Below are positions 18,800 to 26,485 of a stretch of DNA of 64,000 nt, in pieces. The notes under the pieces are model-generated. The model saw only the letters and a list, made by a program, of their open reading frames with translations, had not been told where the DNA came from and did not search any database. The stretch is from positions 124,001-188,000 of the forward strand of contig NZ_JAHCKK010000002.1 of assembly GCF_026125825.1 (NCBI RefSeq), in the 5' to 3' direction. This DNA is from Hydrogenophaga sp. Lineage in GTDB: Bacteria > Pseudomonadota > Gammaproteobacteria > Burkholderiales > Burkholderiaceae_C. The position numbers and the translations under genes were made by a program. The stretch's first letter is position 1. Each line of letters starts with the position of its first letter.

Positions 18800-19631
18800 T
18801 GCGCTGCCACAGCGCGTAGCCCTCGGCATTGAGGTGCAGGCGGTCGCCCAGGAACAGCTCGGGGCGGGGTTGCCCATCGGCGCCCAGCATGGACGAGAAC
18901 ACGTCGATGAAGTCCAGGCTTGGCTCGGTCACGCTGTAGGCCTTGATGAGCTCGTTGGTCTCACGCACCGCCGCCAGCATGCCCGCGCGCGAGGGGCTGG
19001 GCTTGATGGAGACGAAGGCGATGCGGCTCTCGGGCAGGTCGGCCTTGACCGCGCGCACGAAGGCCGTGAAACGCTCCAGCACGTCGCGCGGCGTGGCGCC
19101 TTCGGAGAGGTCGTTCTCACCCGCGTACACCACCACCATGCGGGGCTTGTAGGGCAGCACCAGCCGGTCCACCAGCTTCACGCAGTCCAGCAGCTGCGAG
19201 CCGCCAAAGCCGCGCTTGATGACCACGGGCTGCTCGGCAAAGCTGGTCTCCAGGTCGTTCCACAGGCGGATCGACGAGCTGCCCACGAAGACCACGCCGC
19301 CTGGTTGCGGCGCCTGCTTCAGGTCGGCAGCGGCGAAGGCCTCGAAACTCGAACTCCAGCGCGGATCGACCGCCGCGAGCTGCCGGGCGACCGGGGGAAG
19401 CGCCACGGCCGGGCTCGCCGGCGCGGCCACCGCCAGCTGCACGGTCGGCGCTGCCAGGGACGCTGCGGGTGTTTCGGCCTGCGCAGTGGCCAAGGAGCCG
19501 ATGCCCAGCGCACCGGCCAGGGCCAGTTGCAGGGGCAGCGAGAAGCGCGATGGGCGTGGGGGCAATGGGTGCAAGGTGGTCAGGGCTTGGTGCAGGCGCA
19601 GAATGGACAGCACCGCGCGCGGAAAGTTCAT
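18774..19631 (-). CDS. SGNH/GDSL hydrolase, exported
   Basis: A 285-residue protein. A long N-terminal hydrophobic segment (about 28-52, LPLQLALAGALGIGSLATAQA) looks like a signal peptide with an extended n-region. The SGNH blocks are clear: Ser in FVGSSSIRLW, Gly in GFGGSQL, Asn in YAGENDLSEG, and Asp/His in DRLHLNAEGY. The family hydrolyses esters, often removing acetyl or other acyl groups from glycans. Its overlap with a glycan acyltransferase gene (opgC paralogue) suggests opposing activities, but that is an inference. The ATG at 19631 follows GGTGGGG. Confidence 0.88.
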   Translation of the reverse strand: MNFPRAVLSILRLHQALTTLHPLPPRPSRFSLPLQLALAGALGIGSLATAQAETPAASLAAPTVQLAVAAPASPAVALPPVARQLAAVDPRWSSSFEAFAAADLKQAPQPGGVVFVGSSSIRLWNDLETSFAEQPVVIKRGFGGSQLLDCVKLVDRLVLPYKPRMVVVYAGENDLSEGATPRDVLERFTAFVRAVKADLPESRIAFVSIKPSPSRAGMLAAVRETNELIKAYSVTEPSLDFIDVFSSMLGADGQPRPELFLGDRLHLNAEGYALWQRIIALHLKG

Positions 19632-19732
19632 ACCCCACCAGTGTAAGTATCGGTATCGGACCGGTCCACCCGGGTGTCCCCCAACTGTTGTCCGGATGCC
19701 CCAGACCGGTCCGTCCGTCGGAACCGTTGGAC

Positions 19733-20620
19733 TCAGGTGGCCGCCGGTGGCACCACCAGCACGTCGTTTTCGGCCATTTCCAGCGCGCGCTGCGCCACGC
19801 TGCCCAGCAGCAGGCCCAGCACGCCACGGCGCTGCTGCGTGCCCAGCACCACCAGATCCGCCGGGTGCGCCTGACCATGGGCATTCAGCAGCAGGCCGGC
19901 GTCGCCATGCTCCAGCCAGGTGCGCAGGTTCCCCGCCTCGGGCCACTCGCAGGACTGGATGAAGGCCTCGGCCTCGCGCTGGGCCTGCGCCAGGCCGTCG
20001 GCGCGCACGCGCGCGGTGTCCACCCCCGCGATCGCCGGGTAAGGGTTGTTGAAGGCGTGAAACAGTGTGAGCTCGGCCTGCGGAAACAGCATGGCGGCCG
20101 TATGCAGGGTGTGGCGCGAGGCCGCTGTGAAATCGCTGGCCACGATCACATGGCTGTAGGCCGCGCGCGGCCGGTTGCGCACCACGAGCAAGGGCACGGG
20201 CGAACGGCGCGCCAGGGCATCGACGGTCGAACCCAGCACCACGCGGCTGAGCGCCTCGTTGCGTGCCACACCGGTCACGATCAGCCCGCAGCCTTCGGCC
20301 GAGGCCACCGTGAGCACGGTATCCGTGACCAGGCCCGGCTCCACCCGGGGCACCAGCGCGAGGTCGGCGTGCTCGCCCGCGAGGTCTGCGCGCAGGCGCT
20401 GCTCCACCATGGCCCGGCGCACCGCGCCACTGCTCAGGCCCGAAGCGCGCGACAGCACCGAGGTGGGCGCTTCGGCCGGCTCGGGCTCGACCACGGTCAG
20501 CGCGACCAGGCGCGCATCCCACTCGCGCGCCAGGCGCGCGGCGCGGTCCAGGGCGCGATCGCTGCGGCTGCTGAGGTCGGTGGCCAGCAGAATGTGGCGC
20601 GGGGTGGCAGGTGTGCTCAC
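19733..20620 (-). CDS. Tandem-domain universal stress protein
   Basis: A 295-residue protein made of two UspA domains. The first starts HILLATDLSSRSDRAL and ends with ATP-loop-like GSTVDALARRSPVPLLVVR; the second starts HVIVASDFTAASRHTL and ends GSVAQRALEMAENDVLVVPP. Each resembles the G-2x-G-9x-G(S/T) nucleotide loop, imperfectly. Such proteins aid survival during starvation or anaerobiosis. An FNR-like box lies about 94 bases upstream of the start, at a suitable distance for activation. Gene order with an HPP-CBS gene suggests a joint low-oxygen response. Confidence 0.88.
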   Translation of the reverse strand: MSTPATPRHILLATDLSSRSDRALDRAARLAREWDARLVALTVVEPEPAEAPTSVLSRASGLSSGAVRRAMVEQRLRADLAGEHADLALVPRVEPGLVTDTVLTVASAEGCGLIVTGVARNEALSRVVLGSTVDALARRSPVPLLVVRNRPRAAYSHVIVASDFTAASRHTLHTAAMLFPQAELTLFHAFNNPYPAIAGVDTARVRADGLAQAQREAEAFIQSCEWPEAGNLRTWLEHGDAGLLLNAHGQAHPADLVVLGTQQRRGVLGLLLGSVAQRALEMAENDVLVVPPAAT

Positions 20621-20707
20621 TCGAAAACTCCTTTCAAACGGGATTCAGGGCAAAGCCTGAAGACTAGGGCCAGTTCAGGGCCAGGGCGTTCAGGCCGTGC
20701 CCATGGC

Positions 20708-20721
20708 TTGATCTGAGTCAA
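20708..20721 (-). promoter_or_regulatory. FNR/ANR-like box upstream of the universal stress protein gene
   Basis: TTGATCTGAGTCAA matches the FNR consensus TTGAT-N4-ATCAA at 9 of 10 positions. If it acted at -41.5, transcription would start near 20673, giving a leader of about 53 bases before the ATG at 20620. It overlaps the last codons of the HPP gene. Confidence 0.55.
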
Positions 20722-21881
20722 GCCGCTGGCTGCGCCACGCGGTGCAGCGCCCTGACCAGGTCCGACTCCGTGATGATTCCGGCCAGCCGGCGCTCGGTGT
20801 CGATGATGGGAATGTGGTGATGTCCACCTTCCGAGAACAGGGGCACCAGCTCGCTCACGTGGCGATTGACGCTGGCCACGCGCACCTCGCGCGTCATCAG
20901 CTGGCCCACCACTTCCGGCTTGTCCGAATGCACCGCGCCGCTGCGCTTCATCAGCGCGCGCAGGCGCTCGCCGATGCCCTCGTGCCGGTCCAGCTCGGCA
21001 TGCCGCATGAAATCCGAAACCGTCACGATGCCCACGATGCGCCGCGCCCGGTCCACCACGGGCAGGGCCTTGATGCGGTGCTGGCGCATCAACCCCCAGG
21101 CTTCGCGCAGCGGCGTGCCAAAGGACACCGCGATCGGCTCGGGCGTCATGATGTCGCCGCAGCGCAGGCTGCCGAAGTTGCGCTGGTAGGCCGCGGATTC
21201 GGCGTGGTGAAGCAGTCCCTCCAGATCGTCGCGGCTGACGTCCAGCACCTGGTTGTAGTGCGCCAGGGCCGCGTCGAGATCGGCCGCGCTGAAGCGGGCC
21301 GCGACGGCGGTCGGCTCCTGAGAGGCTCGCACCTGACCGTGGGGGTAGCGCCGCCCGCTCAGGCTGTTGTAGACCACGCCCGCGACCACCAGCAGCAGCG
21401 AGTTCACGAACATCGGGAAGGCCGCGAAATGAAAGCCCATCGCGCCCAGCGAGGTCAGCAGCGCGGTCGCGCCGCCGGGTGGGTGCAGGCAGCGCAGCGC
21501 AAACATCAGGGCAATCGCCGCCGCCACCGCCAGCGCCGCCGCCCAGGCCGGATCGGGCACCAGCATCGCGCAGGCCGCGCCCACCAGCGCCGAGAGCGTG
21601 TTTCCCCCCACCACCGACCAGGGCTGGGCCATCGGGCTCGCGGGCAGCGCAAAGACCAGCACCGCGCTGGCGCCCAACGGCGCCACCAGCCAGGGCCCCA
21701 GGGCACTGCCTCCGGCCCACCAGCGGCTCACCAGCGCCGTGAAGAGGATGCCCAGGCCCGCCCCGGCCACGCTGCGCCAGCGCTCCCGGGCGTCCACGCG
21801 CACCGGCGCCGGCCAGAACGCCGCGAGAAAACGGGTGGCGCCCTGGAAGCGCGCGACAGGAGGCTGGCCATCGGGGTTCAA
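20718..21881 (-). CDS. HPP-family membrane protein with tandem CBS domains
   Basis: A 387-residue protein. Residues about 40-165 form the HPP membrane domain (four helices, with the defining RCLHPPGGATALL segment). Residues 230-385 hold two CBS domains (DIMTPEPIAVSFGTPLREAW and QLMTREVRVASVNRHVSELV), which bind adenosine nucleotides. HPP proteins have been linked to nitrite transport in cyanobacteria and plants; the role here is unknown. An in-frame GTG at 21803 or 21797 is an alternative start closer to the domain. An FNR-like box lies just upstream, which would fit such a later start. Confidence 0.85.
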   Translation of the reverse strand: MNPDGQPPVARFQGATRFLAAFWPAPVRVDARERWRSVAGAGLGILFTALVSRWWAGGSALGPWLVAPLGASAVLVFALPASPMAQPWSVVGGNTLSALVGAACAMLVPDPAWAAALAVAAAIALMFALRCLHPPGGATALLTSLGAMGFHFAAFPMFVNSLLLVVAGVVYNSLSGRRYPHGQVRASQEPTAVAARFSAADLDAALAHYNQVLDVSRDDLEGLLHHAESAAYQRNFGSLRCGDIMTPEPIAVSFGTPLREAWGLMRQHRIKALPVVDRARRIVGIVTVSDFMRHAELDRHEGIGERLRALMKRSGAVHSDKPEVVGQLMTREVRVASVNRHVSELVPLFSEGGHHHIPIIDTERRLAGIITESDLVRALHRVAQPAA

Positions 21882-21898
21882 TCGGGTCTCCAGACGTC

Positions 21899-21912
21899 TT
21901 GAGATGGATCAA
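21899..21912. promoter_or_regulatory. FNR/ANR-like box between the HPP gene and the haemoglobin gene
   Basis: TTGAGATGGATCAA matches TTGAT-N4-ATCAA at 9 of 10 positions. Its centre is 24 bases upstream of the annotated HPP start and 122 bases upstream of the haemoglobin start, so it could serve either direction. A -41.5 position for the HPP gene would require the later GTG start. Confidence 0.45.
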
Positions 21913-21963
21913 GGAAGCGCCGCATCGCGGCCCTGGCGCGCGCAGGGGCGCCCGATCTCCCAT

Positions 21964-21986
21964 AAGATTGATTCTAGATGGATCTT
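21964..21986. promoter_or_regulatory. NsrR operator
   Basis: A 23-base near-palindrome with half-sites AAGATTGATT and ATGGATCTT. It matches the NsrR consensus (AAGATGCATTT-N-AAATGCATCTT) at most positions, including both AAGAT/ATCTT ends. It ends 41 bases before the ATG of the truncated haemoglobin gene, whose operon ends with nsrR. This predicts nitric-oxide-relieved autorepression. Confidence 0.8.
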
Positions 21987-22027
21987 TTTGCGCGCCGAGG
22001 GCGCGGGGTCCGTGCTGGGGAAACATC

Positions 22028-22450
22028 ATGAGCGTCATGGCGGTCTGCACCGAGGAAGAGGTTTCGAGCATGGTCCACGCCTTCTACGACAAGGTGCGGC
22101 ATGACGAGGTGCTCGGCCCCATCTTCGACGCCCACATCCACGATTGGGACCGCCACCTGGCGCACCTGGTGGACTTCTGGTCTTCGATCCTGCGCCGCAC
22201 CGGGCGCTTCAGCGGCGCGCCCATGCCGCGCCACGCGGCCCTGCCCGGCCTGAGCCCGGCCCTGTTCCAGCGCTGGCTGGCGCTGTTTCGCGAGACCACC
22301 GGCGCCCTGCCCAACCGCGCCATGGGCGAGCAGGCCTTCGCCATGGCGCAACGCATCGCGCAAAGCCTCTGGTACGGCTACCAGATGAGCCACCGGCCGC
22401 ACGCCATGCCCGCCGACCTGGTGCTCGACGGAGGCCCGCCGTGCGCCTGA
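22028..22450 (+). CDS. Group III-type truncated haemoglobin
   Basis: A 140-residue heme protein of the truncated haemoglobin superfamily (COG2346). It shows the MVHAFYDKVRHDEVLGPIFD start and the proximal-helix region HLAHLVDFWSSILRRTGRFSG, and a C-terminal LWYGYQM. These proteins bind O2 and NO and are linked to nitric oxide detoxification. The ATG at 22028 is preceded by GGGGAAA at good distance. The gene overlaps the GTG of nsrR by 10 bases and lies behind an NsrR operator, so a role in NO defence is well supported by context. Confidence 0.88.
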   Translation: MSVMAVCTEEEVSSMVHAFYDKVRHDEVLGPIFDAHIHDWDRHLAHLVDFWSSILRRTGRFSGAPMPRHAALPGLSPALFQRWLALFRETTGALPNRAMGEQAFAMAQRIAQSLWYGYQMSHRPHAMPADLVLDGGPPCA

Positions 22451-22887
22451 CCACCATGACCGACTACGCCCTGCGGCTGCTGATGTACCTCGCCCAGCAA
22501 CCCGGGCGGCTGTGCACCATCGCCGAGGCCGCGCAGGCCCACGGCATCTCCGAAGCCCACCTCATGAAGGTCACGCACCACCTCGGCCTGCTGGGCTGGA
22601 TCGAGACCGTGCGCGGCAAAGGTGGCGGCATGCGGCTGGCCCGCGAACCCCACGAGATCGGCCTGGGCGAGGTGGTGCGCGACATGGAGCCCGACTTCCA
22701 CCTCGTCGAATGCTTCTCCACCGGCAACACCTGCGTGCGCACGGGCGATTGCGCGCTGACCGGCGTGCTGCACAGCGCCCTGCAGGACTTCCTCGCGCGG
22801 CTCGACGGCGTCACGCTGGCCGACATCGTGCCCACGCGGCCCCTGCCGGCCGGCCGCGTCACGGTGCACCGCATGGCGGCGCGCTGA
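22441..22887 (+). CDS. nsrR: Rrf2-family NO-sensing repressor NsrR
   Basis: A 148-residue Rrf2 regulator that begins MRLTTMTDYALRLLMYLA, the classical NsrR N-terminus. The winged helix-turn-helix includes the KGGGMRLAR wing. Three cysteines that would hold the NO-sensitive iron-sulfur cluster are in ECFSTGNTCVRTGDC, with NsrR-like spacing. The start is a GTG at 22441 overlapping the haemoglobin stop, so the two are translationally coupled. NO damage to the cluster releases DNA. Its own operator is visible upstream of the haemoglobin gene. Confidence 0.92.
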   Translation: MRLTTMTDYALRLLMYLAQQPGRLCTIAEAAQAHGISEAHLMKVTHHLGLLGWIETVRGKGGGMRLAREPHEIGLGEVVRDMEPDFHLVECFSTGNTCVRTGDCALTGVLHSALQDFLARLDGVTLADIVPTRPLPAGRVTVHRMAAR

Positions 22888-22891
22888 GGCC

Positions 22892-23518
22892 TCAGGCCCG
22901 CGGCGGGTTGGGACGGCCCAGCTCCACGACAGGCCCGGTAGAGGCGTACTGGTTGCCGCCCAGGCGCGTGAGCGGGCGGGTGCGCACCACGTCGAAACGC
23001 CCGCCGGGCTCGATGAACTGGTCGTCCAGGTGCAATGCCACCACGCGGCCGAACACCACGTTGCTGAACGTGTCGCCCGGGCCGATGGGATCGATGTTCA
23101 CGATCTGCAGCAACCGGCATTCCATGCAGGCCGGCGAGGCCGCCACCCGGGGCGGGCGCACCTTGCTGCTGGCGGCCTTCTCGAGCCCGGCGATCTCGAA
23201 CTCGTCGGTGCCGTGGGGCGCGTTGAACGAAGACAGGTTCATCTGCTCGCGCAGGTCCCAGGTCACGAGGTTGGTGACGAACTCCCCGGTGGCGCGCACG
23301 TTGGCGATGGTGTCCTTCACCTCGCGGTCGTCGGGCGCGTTGCAGGAGAACATCACCACCGGCGGCGCGGTGGACACCAGGTTGAAATGCGAGAACGGCG
23401 CAAGGTTGACGCGGCCGTCCGCGCTGACCGTGCTGATCCAGCCGATGGGCCGGGGCGCGACGATGGCGTTGAACAGCGAGCGCTTGAAATCGGTCGCGGT
23501 GTCGAGGTCGATGTACAT
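22892..23518 (-). CDS. Flavin reductase domain protein (DIM6/NTAB family)
   Basis: A 208-residue FMN-binding split-barrel protein. It shows the family features APRPIGWISTVSADGRVNLAPFS near the N-terminus and FNLVSTAPPVVMFSCN. Members reduce flavin with NAD(P)H for partner monooxygenases or act directly on small aromatic compounds. It ends 5 bases beyond the convergent nsrR stop. It is the last gene of a leftward group with a 2-hydroxyacid dehydrogenase, amidohydrolase and cupin-like gene, which suggests a catabolic role; its partner is not obvious. Confidence 0.85.
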   Translation of the reverse strand: MYIDLDTATDFKRSLFNAIVAPRPIGWISTVSADGRVNLAPFSHFNLVSTAPPVVMFSCNAPDDREVKDTIANVRATGEFVTNLVTWDLREQMNLSSFNAPHGTDEFEIAGLEKAASSKVRPPRVAASPACMECRLLQIVNIDPIGPGDTFSNVVFGRVVALHLDDQFIEPGGRFDVVRTRPLTRLGGNQYASTGPVVELGRPNPPRA

Positions 23519-23539
23519 GGCAGAAGGGTCTCGAAGGAA

Positions 23540-24532
23540 TCAGCGAATGGGGTTGACGATGGCGGCGCCCGGTTCCCCGCGCACCACCTTGGCGAGGTTG
23601 TCGGCGGCCTGCTGGCGGCGGCCGAAGAAACCTTCCCAGGTCCACGAGGCCACGTGCGGCGTGTTCAGCACGCGGGGGTGGGCCAGCAAGGGGTCGTCGT
23701 GCGCCGGGGGTTCCGGGTCGAACACGTCAAACGCCGCGCCGGCCAGGCGACCGGCGTCCAGCGCGGCAATGAGCGCGGACCGCTCCACCAGCGTGGCGCG
23801 CGCCGTGTTGATCAGCACCGCGCCGGCTTTCATCTGCGCCAGCGCCGCCGCATCGAGCAGCGGCCGGTCGCCGGGCAGCGCCGGGCAATGGAGCGATACC
23901 GCGTCGCTGTGCGCCAGCAGCTCGTCCATGCCCACGGCCTGCACACCGGGGGGCAAGTCGCGGGCCAAGGGGTCGTGCACGAGCACGCGCACGTTCCAGC
24001 CCGCCACCCGCTGCGCCAGCGCGCGGCCGATGCGGCCAAAGCCCACGATGCCCAGCGTGCTGCCGTCCAGGCCGCCCGCAAACACCCTGGGCGTGCGCCA
24101 TCCGCCGCCCTGCAGGTACTCGCGGGTCCACACGTGCAGTTGCTTGCGCAGCGCCAGCAGCAGGGTCAGCGCGTGTTCGGCCACCGCCACGGCGTCGTTG
24201 CCGCCGGGCGTGTTGCACACCGCGATGCCCAGCTCGCTTGCGGCCGCGACGTCCACCGTGTCCACGCCGACGCCGATCTTGCTGATCACCTTGAGGCCGG
24301 GCAAGGCCGCCAACACCTCGCGGGTGACGCGGATGCCGCCGGAGATCAGCGCGCCCTGGCAGCCCTTCGCATCGGCGATGAAGTCGGCTTCCAGGTGGCG
24401 GCGGTAGTCGGGATCGCGGTTGGGTTGGCCCAGGCGCACGTCGAAGCCCTGCTCGCGCAGCCAGGGGATGCTGGGATCGTCGGGCATCACGCGTTCCCAG
24501 ATCAGGACGGGTTCGTGGGGTCGGTCGGTCAT
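23540..24532 (-). CDS. D-2-hydroxyacid dehydrogenase (first copy)
   Basis: A 330-residue NAD-dependent dehydrogenase. The Rossmann loop is GIVGFGRIGRAL. Catalytic residues are Arg in INTARATLVERS, Glu in DPEPPAHDDP and His in NTPHVASWT. The family interconverts 2-oxoacids and D-2-hydroxyacids, for example glyoxylate/hydroxypyruvate or 3-phosphoglycerate. No ACT regulatory domain, so it is not a full SerA. It lies between the flavin reductase and amidohydrolase genes on the same strand, within a catabolic block that has a second, different 2-hydroxyacid dehydrogenase at 27479. Confidence 0.9.
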   Translation of the reverse strand: MTDRPHEPVLIWERVMPDDPSIPWLREQGFDVRLGQPNRDPDYRRHLEADFIADAKGCQGALISGGIRVTREVLAALPGLKVISKIGVGVDTVDVAAASELGIAVCNTPGGNDAVAVAEHALTLLLALRKQLHVWTREYLQGGGWRTPRVFAGGLDGSTLGIVGFGRIGRALAQRVAGWNVRVLVHDPLARDLPPGVQAVGMDELLAHSDAVSLHCPALPGDRPLLDAAALAQMKAGAVLINTARATLVERSALIAALDAGRLAGAAFDVFDPEPPAHDDPLLAHPRVLNTPHVASWTWEGFFGRRQQAADNLAKVVRGEPGAAIVNPIR

Positions 24533-24559
24533 AAGGCAGGGCTTCTCGGGAATGGGGGT

Positions 24560-25432
24560 TCAGGCGTCTGGAAAACCAAACACACGGGCGGGGTTGTGGA
24601 CGAGGATCTGCTCGCGCACGGCGGCGTCGGGCACGGCGCGCGCGAACAGCTCGACCAGGTCGGCGTCGTTGGGCATGGTGGTTGTGGCCACGTCGTACAG
24701 CGGGTGCGGCCAGTCGGTGGCCCACAGCATGCGCCCGGGATGGAGCTGGATCACGCGCCGGATCAGCGCCAGCGCGCCGTCGTAGGGCGGCGCGAAGCGG
24801 TGGTCCACGCGCGAGACCTTCACCCACCAGTTGCCCCGCGCGACGGCCTCGCGCAGGAAGCGCAAACCTTCGCCATCGAGGTCGGCGGCAGTCAGGTAGG
24901 CCAGGTGGTCCACCACCACCTCGGTGCGCAGGTCCAGCAGGAGGCGCGCGTGCTGCGCCAGCTCAGCGGCCGTCGCGTGCAGCGAAACGCTCCAGCCCAG
25001 CGCCTCGGCCCGGCGCACCTGGCGGCAAAAGGCGGTGCTGTCGAAGGCCGCGCCAAAGCGCGAGAGGATGTTGAAGCGCGCGCTGCGCACACCGGCCGCC
25101 TGCAGCTCCTCGCAGGCCGCGTCGGACACGCTGTCGTCCAGCAGCGCCACGCCCCGGTAGCACGCCGGGTCCGCGCGCAAGGCGCTGAGCAGCACCGCGT
25201 GGTCGCTGCCATACACCGAGGGCTGCACCAGCACCGCGCGCTGCACACCCAGGCGCGCGTGCAGCGTGCGCAGTTCATCGAGCCAGGCCACCGGCGGCTC
25301 GTAGCGGCGGCCGGGCAGCAGCAGGTCCACGCGCGCGGGGTCGAAGACATGGACCGCGCAGTCGCACGACAACGCAGGCAGCACCACCGCCGGCTTGCGC
25401 GTGTCGCGCCGCCAATCGTGGTGCGCGTTCAC
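24560..25432 (-). CDS. Amidohydrolase-2 family TIM-barrel protein
   Basis: A 290-residue metal-dependent hydrolase of the amidohydrolase-2 group that includes 2-pyrone-4,6-dicarboxylate lactonase LigI. The C-terminal motif LWATDWPHPL and the strand VVVDHLAYL fit this group. The N-terminal metal motif is unusual: where members show DxHxH, this protein reads CDCAVHVF, so the first His is Ala (codon GCG), possibly like metal-independent LigI-type enzymes. The GTG start at 25432 overlaps the stop of the upstream cupin-like gene (GTGA), so they are translationally coupled. A lactone or ring-cleavage product is a likely substrate type. Confidence 0.85.
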   Translation of the reverse strand: MNAHHDWRRDTRKPAVVLPALSCDCAVHVFDPARVDLLLPGRRYEPPVAWLDELRTLHARLGVQRAVLVQPSVYGSDHAVLLSALRADPACYRGVALLDDSVSDAACEELQAAGVRSARFNILSRFGAAFDSTAFCRQVRRAEALGWSVSLHATAAELAQHARLLLDLRTEVVVDHLAYLTAADLDGEGLRFLREAVARGNWWVKVSRVDHRFAPPYDGALALIRRVIQLHPGRMLWATDWPHPLYDVATTTMPNDADLVELFARAVPDAAVREQILVHNPARVFGFPDA

Positions 25433-26304
25433 GCCGCCGTGACGCTGGCGCTGTAGTCGCCCGCGTTGTGCACCCAGCCGCGCGCGATGAAGTCCGCGCG
25501 CGGCGGGCTGAACAGGTCGATCAGCAGGTGGTGGCCATCGCCCACGCCTTCGGTGGTGTGCACCAGATCCACCGGCACCACCACCAGCGAGGGAGAAGGC
25601 GCGGCCAGGTGCTCGTCGTCGCGCCAGAGGTTGGCGTCCTTGCCCCAGTTCACGCGCAGGTGGTGGATGAAATTCCCCGCCAGCGCGAGCGAGCCCTGCT
25701 CCAGGTCGCTGTGGCTGTGCGGGCTGAGCGCCTTGCGGTCGCGCACGCCGTGGTACGACACCCAGTTGATGCTCAGCGTGTCGGTCTGCAGCATCTTCAG
25801 GCGCGGGTTGTCGGCCGGCGCGGGCACCTGGGCCATGTCGAACACCTGCACCAGCGGCGCACCAGGCCGGCGGCGAAAGGGCTGGCCCGTGGGCTTGATG
25901 CGCGCGTCCGGCTGCGCATACGCGGCCTCGTTGAGCACCGTGGCCGGCTCGATGTCCGGCCGGTGGGAGGCAATCACCGCGCAGGTGCCGGGCGCGGACA
26001 GCCTCACGCTGGAGCGGCCGGCGGCCAGCACGCACACGCTGCCCGCTTGGGGCACCACCACGCCGGGCCCCTGCCCGGCTGGCGAGATGACCGCACCCGC
26101 GTCGGGAAAGATGAGCAGCATCTCGGCCGTGCTCTCGACCTCGAAGGGCTCGGTGCCCGCCTCGATCCATTCCACGATGAAGTTCTGCGCGCGCATGCGG
26201 CGGTGGCGGTTGCCCCGGAGGGTGAGCGCGGGATGCTCCAGGAAGGCCGCGAAACTGCGCGGACGGACACCAGGGGAAGCAGAGGCAGCGGGTGGAAGTG
26301 ACAT
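25429..26304 (-). CDS. Cupin-like protein of unknown substrate
   Basis: A 291-residue soluble protein. It appears to contain two beta-barrel halves: an N-terminal one with EMLLIFPDAGAVIS and a C-terminal one with HSHSDLEQGSLALAGNFIHH, where His residues and Glu are placed as cupin metal ligands (SPHSHSDLEQG). Family members of this size occur beside amidohydrolases in aromatic and hydroxyacid catabolism. The ATG at 26304 gives a short polar N-terminus; an upstream extension has no homology. It is the first gene of a leftward group, divergent from a Bug-type receptor. Confidence 0.65.
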   Translation of the reverse strand: MSLPPAASASPGVRPRSFAAFLEHPALTLRGNRHRRMRAQNFIVEWIEAGTEPFEVESTAEMLLIFPDAGAVISPAGQGPGVVVPQAGSVCVLAAGRSSVRLSAPGTCAVIASHRPDIEPATVLNEAAYAQPDARIKPTGQPFRRRPGAPLVQVFDMAQVPAPADNPRLKMLQTDTLSINWVSYHGVRDRKALSPHSHSDLEQGSLALAGNFIHHLRVNWGKDANLWRDDEHLAAPSPSLVVVPVDLVHTTEGVGDGHHLLIDLFSPPRADFIARGWVHNAGDYSASVTAA

Positions 26305-26485
26305 GGCGGGAGCGAGGAAGGGATCAGGAATGCAGCGATCATCCCCCGGTCCGCGCCGGCGAAGCAATGCGAACGCCGCCGTTTTCTGCCTGCCGGAAAG
26401 CGGGCCCAGTGTCGTTGACACCCCCAGAGCCGCTCGGGAATCATCGATCCATCCCCTTTCTACCCATCGAGACCCGGAGACATCC

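Noticed and set aside
23030-25456. 808-codon plus-strand frame opposite the flavin reductase, dehydrogenase and amidohydrolase genes
   Set aside because: Low-complexity translation with no motif; the minus-strand genes explain the region.
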